DNA of 64,000 nucleotides from Usitatibacter palustris (GCF_013003985.1 NZ_CP053073.1:1178001-1242000); one strand, 5' to 3'. Positions 25,736 through 39,114 are shown, counted from the first letter of the stretch. Made by a program: numbers and translations. Notes: generated by a model from the sequence alone, not told the origin.

Positions 25736-26986
25736 CTACCGGCCGAAGGCAATCACACCCCGTCGAATGGTCATTCGGACATTCGAGAAGTTCCCGGTGT
25801 CGCGTGACGGATCGCCGGAAAGCAGCACGAGATCGGCATCCATTCCGGGCGCGATTCGTCCGCGCCGTGCCGACTCCCCGAAGCGGGCTGCCGGCGCCGT
25901 CGTGAGCGAAGCGAGGATCGCGCGCCAGTCGAGGCCGGCGCGGCCCATGCGCAGGAATTCCTCGTCGGTGCCGCGATACGGGATGAAGCCACCGTCCGTG
26001 CCGAAGAGGATCTGGCCGCCGGCACGGGCGTAATCCCCTACCTCTCGCTCGATCGCGGCGATGTTGTCCACGCTACCGAACAGGGTCAGCGTCGGGACCA
26101 TCGCCATCCCGCGTTCGCGCATGCGGGCGTTCACGGCGGGCGACCAGTCGTCCGTGTCCTGCAATGGATGGGCGATCACATCGACGCGCGCCGCGATCGC
26201 CACCTCGAGGCCCGCGAGGTTGGACGCGTGCGAGAAGACGGGCTTGCCAAGCTTGTGCGCTTCGTCCGCGGCCGCCGTTGCGATTGCGGTGTCCATCGGC
26301 AGCACCTTGCCCTGGCCCATGCCCGAGCCGGTGAAGAGCTTCACCGCATCGGCGCCTTCGGCGACCTGCTTCGCGACGAGGGCACGAGCCTCGGCCGGCG
26401 TGGCCGGTGTGTTGAACATCTTCAGGATCTCCGGTGGCAGGTCGCGCAGGTACCAGGGGATGCCGTTGACCGGATAGAACGGGATGCCGGTGGTGAGGAT
26501 GCGCGGCCCGACGACTTCGCCGCGCTCGATGCGCGCGCGCATCGCGACGGTGTTCGCGGTATGCGAGCCGATATCGACGACGGTGGTGAAGCCCCGGCGC
26601 AAGGCGATGTCGTTCAGTTGTTCGCCGAGCTTCGCCGCCGGTTGCGAGGCGGCGCCTTCCCAGATCGGCTCGGTGAAATGGATGTGGCTGTTCTGGAAGC
26701 CGGCGACGAGGTGTTGTCCTTGCGCACGAATGGTCGGGACGTCCGCGCAGACGGAGATCGCGGCTGCCGTACCCACCGCCACGATCTTGTCGCCGTGGAT
26801 GAGGACGACGCCATCGGCGATCGGCGCTTCAGTCGGCGAGGGATAGACGGTTGCACCGATGATGGCGAGCGTCGGCGTCACGCAGCGATCGGTCATCGTG
26901 CTGCAGGCGGAGCAGAGAAACGCGAGCAGGGCGAGGGTGGCGTGCAATGCGCGCAAGGGCGGCATCCTTTCGAGCAGGGGCGTCAA
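25736..26986 (-). CDS. Amidohydrolase-family lipoprotein
   Basis: 416 aa (or 409 if ATG 26965 is used). A signal peptide with lipobox LCSAC precedes an amidohydrolase fold: metal-binding NSHIHFTEP (in place of the usual D-x-H-x-H), the carboxylated-Lys-type region AVKLFTGSG, HAS at the third ligand position and FGTDGGFIP at the end. It probably hydrolyses a periplasmic cyclic amide or ester; the substrate is unknown. TTG 26986 overlaps the ligase stop as TTGA, while ATG 26965 gives a more typical signal peptide; the choice is open. Confidence 0.85.
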   Translation of the reverse strand: MTPLLERMPPLRALHATLALLAFLCSACSTMTDRCVTPTLAIIGATVYPSPTEAPIADGVVLIHGDKIVAVGTAAAISVCADVPTIRAQGQHLVAGFQNSHIHFTEPIWEGAASQPAAKLGEQLNDIALRRGFTTVVDIGSHTANTVAMRARIERGEVVGPRILTTGIPFYPVNGIPWYLRDLPPEILKMFNTPATPAEARALVAKQVAEGADAVKLFTGSGMGQGKVLPMDTAIATAAADEAHKLGKPVFSHASNLAGLEVAIAARVDVIAHPLQDTDDWSPAVNARMRERGMAMVPTLTLFGSVDNIAAIEREVGDYARAGGQILFGTDGGFIPYRGTDEEFLRMGRAGLDWRAILASLTTAPAARFGESARRGRIAPGMDADLVLLSGDPSRDTGNFSNVRMTIRRGVIAFGR

Positions 26987-28632
26987 TCCCGCGATGAGCG
27001 GGCGGTGGCAATCGTCGGCGCGATCTCGCGACGCAGGATCTTCCCGTTGCGGGTGCGCGGAAAGTCGCGGGCGAGATAGACCACCTTGGGCGCCTTGTAC
27101 GCGGCAAGGTGCTTGCGCGCGAAGGCGAGGAGCTCATCGGGATCCGCTTCGCTTCCCGGCTGCGCGATGACGTAAGCGACCACGAGGCGCTTGTCCGCAC
27201 CGGCCTCTTCCGCGATGCATGCGCAGTCGGCCACGCCGGGATGGCTCTTCATCACGCGTTCGACTTCGTACGGCGACACCCGATAACCGAAGCTCTTGAT
27301 GATGTCGTCCTTGCGGCCGAGGAACCACAGGTAGCCGTCCTCGTCGTAGCGCGCGTAGTCGCCGGTGAAGAACCAGCCGTCGTGCTTGAGCGCGGCGGTT
27401 TCCTCGGGGAGGTTCCAGTAGCGCAGGAACAGGCCCGGATCCGACTCGGGAATGCAGATCATCCCTTCCTCGCCCGCGGCTGACTCGGCGAGCGTTTGCG
27501 GATCGAGGAGGCGAATGTCGTGGCCGGGCTGCGGAAAGCCCGCGCTGCCCGGCCGGATGGGGCGGAACTTGCTCTGCGAGAGGTAGTAGCTGAACTCGCT
27601 CATGCCCACCGCCTCGAAGATATCGAGCCCGAAGCGCTCCTTCCACTGCGTGAACACTTCGTCCGAGAGGTGTTCGCCCGCGCTCATGCAATGGCGCAGC
27701 GTCGGGACATCGGCCTTGCCGAGCGTCGTCTTCTGCAGGATCTGGCGATAGATCGTGGGCACGCCGATGAACGTGGTCGCGCCATGTTTCGCGATGAGTC
27801 GCGGCCAGGTGGCGGCGTCGTTGCGCCCTTCGTGCGCGATCACGGTCTTGCCTCGATAGAGCGGGTCCATGAGCGCGGAGCCGAGGACGTATGTCCAGTT
27901 GAACTTGCCCGAGTGGACGATGCGATCCTCAGCTGGTTTGTCCACCGGCGCTTCGCTATCCCGGGAGTCGAACCAATATGTCCACGCGGGCGTGCGGCCG
28001 ATCAGTGAGCGGTGGCCGTGGAGTACGCCCTTCGGATAGCCGGTTGTGCCCGACGTGTAGACGAGGTACGCGGGATCGTCAGGCTTCGTAGCCGCGGGCG
28101 GGTCCCAGGACGCGATCGCGTCGAGCGCGAGCTCGAGGTCCAGCGCCTGCACGCCGGGAACCGGGGGAACGTCACCCGACCCGCAGAGAAGCGCGAAGCG
28201 CAGCCCGCCGGAAAGCGAAGCGCCCATCGCGCGCCACGCCGCATTGTCGATGACGATCGCGGCCGCGCCTGAATCCTTCGCGAGGTACTGCACTTCCTCG
28301 GCGGTGAGCAGCGTGGAGGTCGGAACCGCGATGGCGCCGCGCTTGATCGTCCCGAGGAACGCGGTCGGGTAGTCGATCGAGTTGGGGAGTCTCACCAGCA
28401 CGCGCTCGCCCGACTCGATGCCGAGGTTGCGGAGCAGCTGCGCGAAGCGGCTCGTGCGTGCGGCGAGCTCGCCGTAGGTGATCGTGCTCGTGCCGAGCGT
28501 GTCGTCCTCGACGATCATCGCAGCCTGCTGCTCGGTGGGCGTGCCGAGGTGGCGGTCGGTGCAGGCCACACCGATGTTCAGCGCCGCCGGGACCTCCCAC
28601 GTCCAGGGCGGGAAAGGCGTGAAGCGCGGCAT
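26983..28632 (-). CDS. AMP-dependent acyl-CoA synthetase/ligase
   Basis: 549 aa. Activates a carboxylic acid as acyl-AMP and transfers it to CoA. The P-loop YTSGTTGYPKG, A5-type motif, GWFFTGDYARYDEDGYLWFLGRKDD and the catalytic C-terminal Lys in RTRNGKILRRE are all present. The overall pattern resembles benzoate/2-aminobenzoate-CoA ligases more than fatty acyl ones (FNWTYVLGSALMDPLYRG). ATG 28632 overlaps the stop of the CitE-like gene. Substrate unknown; neighbours suggest a short CoA-thioester pathway. Confidence 0.88.
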   Translation of the reverse strand: MPRFTPFPPWTWEVPAALNIGVACTDRHLGTPTEQQAAMIVEDDTLGTSTITYGELAARTSRFAQLLRNLGIESGERVLVRLPNSIDYPTAFLGTIKRGAIAVPTSTLLTAEEVQYLAKDSGAAAIVIDNAAWRAMGASLSGGLRFALLCGSGDVPPVPGVQALDLELALDAIASWDPPAATKPDDPAYLVYTSGTTGYPKGVLHGHRSLIGRTPAWTYWFDSRDSEAPVDKPAEDRIVHSGKFNWTYVLGSALMDPLYRGKTVIAHEGRNDAATWPRLIAKHGATTFIGVPTIYRQILQKTTLGKADVPTLRHCMSAGEHLSDEVFTQWKERFGLDIFEAVGMSEFSYYLSQSKFRPIRPGSAGFPQPGHDIRLLDPQTLAESAAGEEGMICIPESDPGLFLRYWNLPEETAALKHDGWFFTGDYARYDEDGYLWFLGRKDDIIKSFGYRVSPYEVERVMKSHPGVADCACIAEEAGADKRLVVAYVIAQPGSEADPDELLAFARKHLAAYKAPKVVYLARDFPRTRNGKILRREIAPTIATARSSRD

Positions 28633-29753
28633 CAGAGGATGACGCCGTAGGGCCAGTTCTCGCGCACGACCTGCGCGGGCAGTCGCTTCAGCACGTCGAT
28701 CGCGAAGCGCGTGTCGGCTTCCGCCAGCGCATGCAGCGCGTGGGCCTTGAGCAGGGTCTGGAGCGCCTTGCCGAACATCGGCGGGTCGAGCATCTCGCCC
28801 TGGAACTTGATCGCACCGCCCAGGAGCGCGTCGGCTTCGATCGCGGCGGTGAGGATCGCGATCTTCGTCTTGATCTCGGAGGGCGAGGGCGTGAAGGCGA
28901 CCTTGCAGGGGTGGATGTGCGAGGGGTGGATCACCTGCTTGCCGGACAGTCCCAGCGAAGCTTCCTCGAGCGCGTGGCCGTACACGACTCGCGATTCCTC
29001 GTCGCCGTGCAGATCCAGCCATCGGCGCACGTCGTCGGGCTCCACGAAGGTTTCGGGCATGGGCGAGTTGCCGATGAGCGTCTCCACGCCACCGATCACG
29101 CCCTTGCCCGCGATGCGCGCCTCGAAAAGGATGTCGTGCAGGTAGAACTTGAGCTCCTCGGTCCAGCCGCGCGGGGTGATCTGGATGCCCATCGCCTTGG
29201 AGAAGTCGTGGATCCCGAACACCACGTGCTTCACCGTGGAGTACTGCATGAGGTCGGGCGCGATCTTGAGCGACTTGGGGTGCTCGATGATCGGCTGGAT
29301 GGTGATGCGGTGGTTGAGCCCGACCAGGACGGCCGAGAGGTCGCGGATCTCGGGGGATCCGTACGCCTCGCCCGCCTTCGCGAGCATCACGACGTCGAAG
29401 TACTCCGCGAGGTCCCGGACCATCTGCAGGTCCTTTTCGTACTCCTCGGTGCGGAAGGGGTTGATGCGCACGGCCACTTGTACTTGGCGCTTTCGCACAA
29501 GCCCCGGCAGCTCGCGCCGCAGAAGCTCGCGGCTCATCTCCTTCTGGCGGCACCCGTCCTCGAGGTCGAAGAGGAGGGTGTGGGAGGTGGTATTGCACGC
29601 GTGCTTCTTGAAGCGCTGCGCCGCCTGCTCGAGGTCCTCGTAGATGCCGAGCGAGGGCGCGTACTTGACCGGCGGGTAGTAGATCTGGATGCCCGGCCAG
29701 TAGTCGCCGAGGATTTCGGCGGTCGCCAGGTCGTTGGAGTGTGGTGCATTCAT
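28632..29753 (-). CDS. HpcH/HpaI aldolase, CitE-like CoA lyase
   Basis: 373 aa. CitE/malyl-CoA lyase superfamily: TLLFDLEDGC (Mg ligand region), VRINPF, VMLAKAGE, IQPIIEHP and FGIHDFSKAMG. Length and pattern fit the longer CitE-like enzymes that cleave or form malyl-, methylmalyl- or citramalyl-CoA. First gene of the lyase-ligase-amidohydrolase unit, divergent from acs with 148 bp between, and overlapping the ligase by one base. The exact reaction cannot be assigned. Confidence 0.87.
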   Translation of the reverse strand: MNAPHSNDLATAEILGDYWPGIQIYYPPVKYAPSLGIYEDLEQAAQRFKKHACNTTSHTLLFDLEDGCRQKEMSRELLRRELPGLVRKRQVQVAVRINPFRTEEYEKDLQMVRDLAEYFDVVMLAKAGEAYGSPEIRDLSAVLVGLNHRITIQPIIEHPKSLKIAPDLMQYSTVKHVVFGIHDFSKAMGIQITPRGWTEELKFYLHDILFEARIAGKGVIGGVETLIGNSPMPETFVEPDDVRRWLDLHGDEESRVVYGHALEEASLGLSGKQVIHPSHIHPCKVAFTPSPSEIKTKIAILTAAIEADALLGGAIKFQGEMLDPPMFGKALQTLLKAHALHALAEADTRFAIDVLKRLPAQVVRENWPYGVIL

Positions 29754-29812
29754 GCGGGGGCTCCGGTGCGAATGATGAAGCTAACACCGGATGCTGCGGT
29801 GCGTCAAAACGC

Positions 29813-29856
29813 GGGTTTACCCTAGGGGCGTAAGGCGGCGGGGCGTGAAATATGCT
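29813..29856 (+). promoter_or_regulatory. Candidate CrbR-type operator and -10 of acs
   Basis: GGGTTTACCCTA at 29813-29824 (inverted repeat GGGT-TT-ACCC) is followed after 26 bp by TATGCT (29851-29856). The -35 region (GCGTAA) is poor, as expected for an activator-dependent promoter, and the element would be centred about -44. The same 12-mer with nearly the same spacing stands before the DUF4212/symporter operon (39220-39209, minus strand). Assignment to CrbR is inference from gene context. Confidence 0.55.
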
Positions 29857-29901
29857 AGAAAACAGTCAAAGAACGTTTCAAATCCCGAGGAGAAAAAAAC
29901 A

Positions 29902-31869
<1,968 letters not shown>

Positions 31870-31882
31870 GGAGGGTGCGGAC

Positions 31883-32083
31883 GTGATGCCCAAGGCCAGC
31901 CGCAAGGGAGCGCGGCTCGTCGCGCTGTTCCTGTTCGGCTGCCTGCTGTTCAACTTCCCGTTCCTCACGCTCTTCAACGTGCGCGGCACGCTGCTCGGCG
32001 TGCCCGTGATCTACGCCTACCTGTTCGTCGCCTGGGTGCTGCTCGTGGCCCTCGTGTGGGCGATCGTGGAACGCTCGGACTAG
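31883..32083 (+). CDS. Small two-segment membrane protein beside crbS
   Basis: 66 aa with two hydrophobic segments (LVALFLFGCLLFNFPFLTLF and VIYAYLFVAWVLLVALVWAI) and a basic N-terminus. Strong ribosome site GAGGAGGG; starts at GTG 31883 or ATG 31886. Lies 13 nt after acs and 9 nt before crbS. Its size and topology resemble small subunits that accompany sodium/solute symporters, so it may pair with the transporter part of CrbS. That is inference; no named family is recognised. Confidence 0.8.
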   Translation: MMPKASRKGARLVALFLFGCLLFNFPFLTLFNVRGTLLGVPVIYAYLFVAWVLLVALVWAIVERSD

Positions 32084-32092
32084 GCGCGCCGC

Positions 32093-34851
<2,759 letters not shown>

Positions 34852-34855
<4 letters not shown>

Positions 34856-35487
34856 ATGCGACCGTGACCGAGCAAGTCGTGCACGTGGTCGACGACGACG
34901 AGTCGACGCGCGAGCTCATGGCCTGGCTGATGCGCAAGGAAGCCATCCCCTGCCGGACCCACGGCGATCCCCGGGCCTTTCTCGCGGCCGTCGGGCCCAC
35001 AAGCTCGGGGTGCCTCGTGCTGGACCTGCACATGCCGGGCATGACGGGGCTCGATATCCAGCGAACCCTCAAGGAACGCGGCGTCGACCTGCCGATCATT
35101 TTCCTCTCGGGGCGCGCGGACGTGCCGCGGGCCGTCGAAGCCGTGAAGAGCGGCGCCATCGACTTTGTCGAGAAGCCATTCGACTACAAGCGCATCGTCG
35201 CGCTCATCCGCGAATGCCTGAAGCGCGATGCCAAGGCCAGTACTGACCGGCAACGCCGCCATGTGGTGGCGGCGCGGATCGCGCAGCTCACGCAACGGGA
35301 GCACGAAGTGCTCGAGCGGGTCGTGGCCGGCCAGCTCAACCGCGTGATCGCCGAGGGCCTCGACATCAGCATCAAGACGGTCGAGGCGCACCGCGCGCAC
35401 ATCATGGAGAAGCTCGAAGTCGGCTCGGTGGCCGAGCTCGTGCAGGCGACGCTGGAGTGGAAAGCCCTCAGCGAGCGGGGGCGGTAG
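34852..35487 (+). CDS. crbR: Response regulator CrbR (ErdR/FixJ-like)
   Basis: 211 aa. Receiver with Asp58 (GCLVLDLHMPGMTGLD) and a LuxR/FixJ-type helix-turn-helix (LTQREHEVLERVVAGQLNRVIAE in two parts, SIKTVEAHRAHIMEKL). Paired with crbS by a 4-bp overlap. In Vibrio and Pseudomonas the CrbS-CrbR pair activates acs and acetate uptake; here the genes lie between acs and the symporter operon, and a shared 12-bp element precedes both. Confidence 0.92.
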
Positions 35488-35761
35488 CCTGCAGGACCAG
35501 GTACACCTTCGCCACGACCAGGGCGGCCCAGAACACCGACAGCAGGAAGAAGCTCACGAAGCCCACGTGCGCGTCGACGATGAAGCGCGGCGTGATGAAG
35601 CGCGTGGCTTTCCAGATCGGGCGGTTCACGGTCACGAAGATCTTGTAGACGACGTTCCGGTCGCGCGTGGCGCCCGCGAAGATGAAGAGGATCGCCTGCG
35701 CGACGTGGGTGAGCGCCAGCAGTTCCACGAGTCCCTTCAGGATGATCACGGTGAGCAGCAT
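35468..35761 (-). CDS. Small membrane protein, unknown
   Basis: 97 aa with two or three hydrophobic segments (VIILKGLVELLALTHVAQAILFIF split by a charged turn, and FVSFFLLSVFWAALVVAKVYLVL). It follows the TPR gene by 2 nt and probably shares its message. Its 3' end overlaps crbR by 20 bp on the opposite strand. I recognise no family. Confidence 0.72.
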   Translation of the reverse strand: MLLTVIILKGLVELLALTHVAQAILFIFAGATRDRNVVYKIFVTVNRPIWKATRFITPRFIVDAHVGFVSFFLLSVFWAALVVAKVYLVLQATAPAR

Positions 35762-35763
35762 CG

Positions 35764-36321
35764 TCAGCTTTCCGTCCCGGTTTCCTTGCCCAGCCGCAGC
35801 GCCATTTTCGGATCGAAGCGGTCCAGGTGCGCCCGCGCCGCGGCAAGCTTGTCGGATTCGCCGAGGACGTAATAGGCCATTCCCAGCGCGTACCACGCGT
35901 GCGGGTTCATCGGTTGCAGCTCCGCGGCGTTCTCGAGCGCGGCGGCCGCCTTGACGTGCTGGCCAAGGTGAGCGTGCGCCATCCCCAGCCCGTACCACGC
36001 GCGGTCGATCTTCGGGCTGAGGGCGACGGCCTTCTCGAACGCCTCGATCGCCTGCGGGTATTGCTGCATGCGCTCGTGGATGAATCCGATGTCGAACCAG
36101 GTCACGGCGTTGTCCGCGATCGCCAGCGCCCTGCGGAAGCTCTGCAGCGCGAGCGCGTCCTTGCCGAGCAGGCCGTAGGCGAAGCCCAGGCTGTTGGCGG
36201 CCTTCACGTTCGAGGGATCCGACGCGAGCGCCGCCTCGAACCCTTCGAGGGCGCGGGCAGGACGGTTCACGAGCAGGAAGAAGCGGCCGCGCCAGTAGTG
36301 GCGCCTGGATTCGAAGTTCAT
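35764..36321 (-). CDS. Tetratricopeptide-repeat protein
   Basis: 185 aa consisting of four to five TPR units (for example ARALEGFEAALASDPSNVKA, DALALQSFRRALAIADNAVT, PQAIEAFEKAVALSPKIDRA, VKAAAALENAAELQPMNPHA). No signal peptide. A protein-interaction scaffold of unknown partner. Precedes the 97-aa membrane protein gene. Confidence 0.88.
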   Translation of the reverse strand: MNFESRRHYWRGRFFLLVNRPARALEGFEAALASDPSNVKAANSLGFAYGLLGKDALALQSFRRALAIADNAVTWFDIGFIHERMQQYPQAIEAFEKAVALSPKIDRAWYGLGMAHAHLGQHVKAAAALENAAELQPMNPHAWYALGMAYYVLGESDKLAAARAHLDRFDPKMALRLGKETGTES

Positions 36322-36355
36322 GGTCTATGCGGGGCAGCGCGCGACGAGCGGCGGA

Positions 36356-36691
36356 TCACAGGAAATCGATCGACTCGACCTTCATCTTGCCGGTGTCTGC
36401 GTCCCTCTTGAACGTGAGGACCGTTTCCACGTCCGGCTTGTTCTGGTTGTCCGGGTTGAACGTCTTCTTCCTGTAGACCCATTTCAAGCGCTCCGCGCCG
36501 ACCTTCTCGGTCGAGTCGGGTTTCCCAGCCTTGTCTGCGACTTCATCTTCAGTCTTGTCCATCACGTATCCGGTGAACTGGCCGCGAGGGTAACCCGAAT
36601 CAGAGCAGCCGGGTGCGACGACGAGTGCGGCGGATGCCGCGCCGAGTGCCAGGACGCGGCGCGAGATATCCGTGAGGCGATGCGATGCCAT
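36356..36691 (-). CDS. BamE/SmpA-like lipoprotein
   Basis: 111 aa. Signal peptide with a Cys near residue 29 (VVAPGCSDSG); the lipobox is not ideal (APGC). The body shows the small alpha-beta pattern of BamE-like proteins: TEDEVADKAGKPDSTEKVG then LKWVYRKKTFNPDNQNKPDV and VLTFKRD. It may act in the envelope but is not the housekeeping BamE by size or context. Separated by 96 bp, including a terminator, from the symporter operon. Confidence 0.72.
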   Translation of the reverse strand: MASHRLTDISRRVLALGAASAALVVAPGCSDSGYPRGQFTGYVMDKTEDEVADKAGKPDSTEKVGAERLKWVYRKKTFNPDNQNKPDVETVLTFKRDADTGKMKVESIDFL

Positions 36692-36730
36692 GTTTTCCCG
36701 GGTCCTCGTGAAATTTGCTGTCCTGACGTG

Positions 36731-36757
36731 AACAAGGCCCGCTTTCGCGGGCCTTGT
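36731..36757. terminator. Hairpin terminator after the symporter operon
   Basis: ACAAGGCCCGC-TTTC-GCGGGCCTTGT, a perfect 11-bp stem with a 4-nt loop, 30 bp beyond the symporter stop. The T-runs on either side are modest (CTTGTT on minus, TTGTCCTTTGTT on plus), so it may act in both directions. Confidence 0.65.
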
Positions 36758-36787
36758 CCTTTGTTGCTTTCGCTTGCTGCCGGGGGA

Positions 36788-38851
36788 TCAGGTCCCCTGG
36801 GTATCGATGTCGCCCTTCAGGTGCGGGTAGCGCACGTGCTCGACCAGCTCCTGGACCTTCGGGCCGGGCGCCGGCGTGATCAGGCTGACCACGACGATCG
36901 TGAGCAGGCCCACCGGCATGCCGAGCATGCCCGCCGAGATCGGCGCGAGGTCGAACCACTGGTTTGCCGCCACGCCGCCGAAGAACGGGTAGGTGCGCAC
37001 CATGTAGTACATGCAAATCCCCAATCCCGCCAACATGCCGACGATCGCACCCCACTTGTTCGCGCGCTTCCAGAACACCCCCAACACGAGGGCCGGGAAG
37101 AACGCGGACGCAGCGAGCGAGAACGCGGCACCGACCAGGAACAGAATGTCTCCAGGCTTGAGCGAGGTCACGTACGCCGCCACAAGGGCCACCACCAGCA
37201 GGAGGATCTTCGAGACCGTCACGCGGCGAGCCGTCGTGGCGGAGGGGTCGATCATCTTGTAGTAGAGGTCATGCGACAGGGCGTTGGCGATCGTGAGCAG
37301 CAGTCCGTCCGCGGTCGACAGCGCCGCAGCCAGGCCACCCGCGGCCACCAGGCCGGACACGACATACGGCAGGCCCGCGATTTCCGGCGTGGCGAGCACG
37401 ATGATGTCGCCGCCCAGCACGATCTCCGCGAGTTGCACGATGCCGTCCTTGTTGATGTCCGTGATCGACAGCAGGGATGGATCGACCTTCGCCCAGTTCG
37501 CCGCCCAGTTTGGCAGGCTCGCAAAGTTGCTGCCTACCAGGAAGTGGTAGACGTCGTACTTGGCTAGCACGGCGAGCGCCGGTGCGGTGAAGTAAAGCAG
37601 GAAGATGAAGAACAGCGACCACGTCACCGATTGGCGCGCCTGGCGAACGCTGGGCGTCGTGTAGTAGCGCATCAGGATGTGGGGAAGCGCTGCGGTGCCG
37701 AACATCATGCAGAACACGATGCCGATGAAGTTCAGCCGCGCGATGCTCTGCGCTTTTTCATCCTTGCCCGGGTACGGCGTTGCGTGCGGCTTGGGCGGAC
37801 CGGCGCGGGCCGAGAGGCCCTTCTCCTTGGTCCACGCAGCCTTCGCAGCAACCGCGTCCTTCGGGAAGTCCGCGACGGCCTTTTCGGCTGCCGCGATCTC
37901 GCCACCCGGGGCCGACGCCGTCTTGAGGTCTTCCAGCTTTTTCGCCACCGCGGCCTTCTCGGTGTCGTAGGAAGCGGGCAGGCCCTTCAGCTTCGCATCG
38001 GCCGCGTCAGAGCGCGCCTTGAAGATCCCGCGCACCTCGAGTTCCTTGGGATCCGTGGTGAGCTGCTTCTCACGCTCCGTGACCTTCTGGAGCACCTGGC
38101 CGTATGCGAGCTGCGGGATCGGGTTGCCGGTGTACTTCATTGACAACCAGACCACGGGCGTCATGTACGCGATGATCAGGATGATGTACTGCGCCACCTG
38201 GGTCCACGTGACCGCGCGCATGCCGCCGAGGAACGAGCACACCAGGATGCCGCCGAGACCCACGAACACGCCGACGCCGAACTCGAGGCCGGTGAACCGG
38301 CTCGTGATCAGGCCGACACCGTAGATCTGCGCCACCACATAGGTGAACGAGCACAGGATCGCCGCGAAGATGCCGATCGAGCGGACGATGTTCCCGCCGT
38401 AGCGTTCGCCGAGAAAGTCGGGAATCGTGAACTGGCCGAACTTTCGCAGGTAAGGCGCGAGGAACAGCGCGACCAGCACGTATCCGCCCGTCCATCCCAT
38501 CACGAACGCGAGGCCGTCGAAGCCGGACAGGTAAAGCGTACCCGCCATCCCGATGAAGGAGGCGGCGCTCATCCAGTCCGCGCCGGTGGCCATGCCGTTG
38601 AAGAAGGCTGGCACGCGTCGTCCCGCGACGTAGTACTCGGCTGCGTCCACCGTGCGGCTCATGATCCCGATGCCCGCATACAGCGCGATCGTGGCGAACA
38701 GGAACCAGTAGCCTATCCAGCGGCGCGACATGCCCATCTGCTCGGCGATCGCGAGGGCCACCAGGAAGGTGAGAAAGCCGACCGTGTAGAACGCGTAGTA
38801 CTTCTTGAGTTGCGAGAAGAATGCCTTGTGGCTGAAAGCGGCCTGGTTCAT
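36788..38851 (-). CDS. Sodium:solute symporter, VC_2705 subfamily (ActP-like), large subunit
   Basis: 687 aa with about 13 membrane segments of the SSS family (PDFLGERYGGN, GMATGADWMSAASFIGMAG). It probably imports acetate or another short monocarboxylate with Na+. Between TM6 and TM7 there is a ~110-residue hydrophilic, Lys/Ala/Glu-rich loop (about residues 250-355) predicted helical, and an EF-hand-like SITDINKDGIVQLAE later. Overlaps the DUF4212 gene (ATGA). The shared element with acs supports an acetate role. Confidence 0.92.
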   Translation of the reverse strand: MNQAAFSHKAFFSQLKKYYAFYTVGFLTFLVALAIAEQMGMSRRWIGYWFLFATIALYAGIGIMSRTVDAAEYYVAGRRVPAFFNGMATGADWMSAASFIGMAGTLYLSGFDGLAFVMGWTGGYVLVALFLAPYLRKFGQFTIPDFLGERYGGNIVRSIGIFAAILCSFTYVVAQIYGVGLITSRFTGLEFGVGVFVGLGGILVCSFLGGMRAVTWTQVAQYIILIIAYMTPVVWLSMKYTGNPIPQLAYGQVLQKVTEREKQLTTDPKELEVRGIFKARSDAADAKLKGLPASYDTEKAAVAKKLEDLKTASAPGGEIAAAEKAVADFPKDAVAAKAAWTKEKGLSARAGPPKPHATPYPGKDEKAQSIARLNFIGIVFCMMFGTAALPHILMRYYTTPSVRQARQSVTWSLFFIFLLYFTAPALAVLAKYDVYHFLVGSNFASLPNWAANWAKVDPSLLSITDINKDGIVQLAEIVLGGDIIVLATPEIAGLPYVVSGLVAAGGLAAALSTADGLLLTIANALSHDLYYKMIDPSATTARRVTVSKILLLVVALVAAYVTSLKPGDILFLVGAAFSLAASAFFPALVLGVFWKRANKWGAIVGMLAGLGICMYYMVRTYPFFGGVAANQWFDLAPISAGMLGMPVGLLTIVVVSLITPAPGPKVQELVEHVRYPHLKGDIDTQGT

Positions 38852-39114
38852 ACGTCTTCTCCTTCATCCACGCCGTACTGGATGTCCAGTCGATTCATGT
38901 ACCAGGCATAGACGCCGATGAGGATCACGTAGATCGCCAGCGAGCCTTGGGCGGACATGTAGAAGCCGAGCGGAAAGCTGAGGAAAGTAATGCTGTTCAG
39001 CTCCCGCGCAAACCATGCTTCGACGAAAGTGACGACGAACCAGATGGCCAGCAGGATTGACGTGATCACCAGGTTCTTACGCCAATACTCCCGATGCTGT
39101 TCGGTAAGTTCCAT
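38848..39114 (-). CDS. DUF4212 symporter small subunit
   Basis: 88 aa with two membrane segments. The DUF4212 (sodium symporter, small subunit) pattern is clear: HREYWRKNLVITSILLAIWF, FPLGFYMSAQGSLAIYV and YAWYMNRLD. Always paired with the VC_2705-type large subunit, as here. Ribosome site GGAGGAG is strong. First gene of the operon; ATGA overlap with the large subunit. Confidence 0.94.
   Translation of the reverse strand: MELTEQHREYWRKNLVITSILLAIWFVVTFVEAWFARELNSITFLSFPLGFYMSAQGSLAIYVILIGVYAWYMNRLDIQYGVDEGEDV

Noticed and set aside
38785..39114. Naming the symporter pair actP-yjcH
   Set aside because: The small subunit is DUF4212 and the large one is of the VC_2705 subfamily with an extra loop; they are related to but distinct from E. 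coli YjcH-ActP, so only ActP-like is stated.
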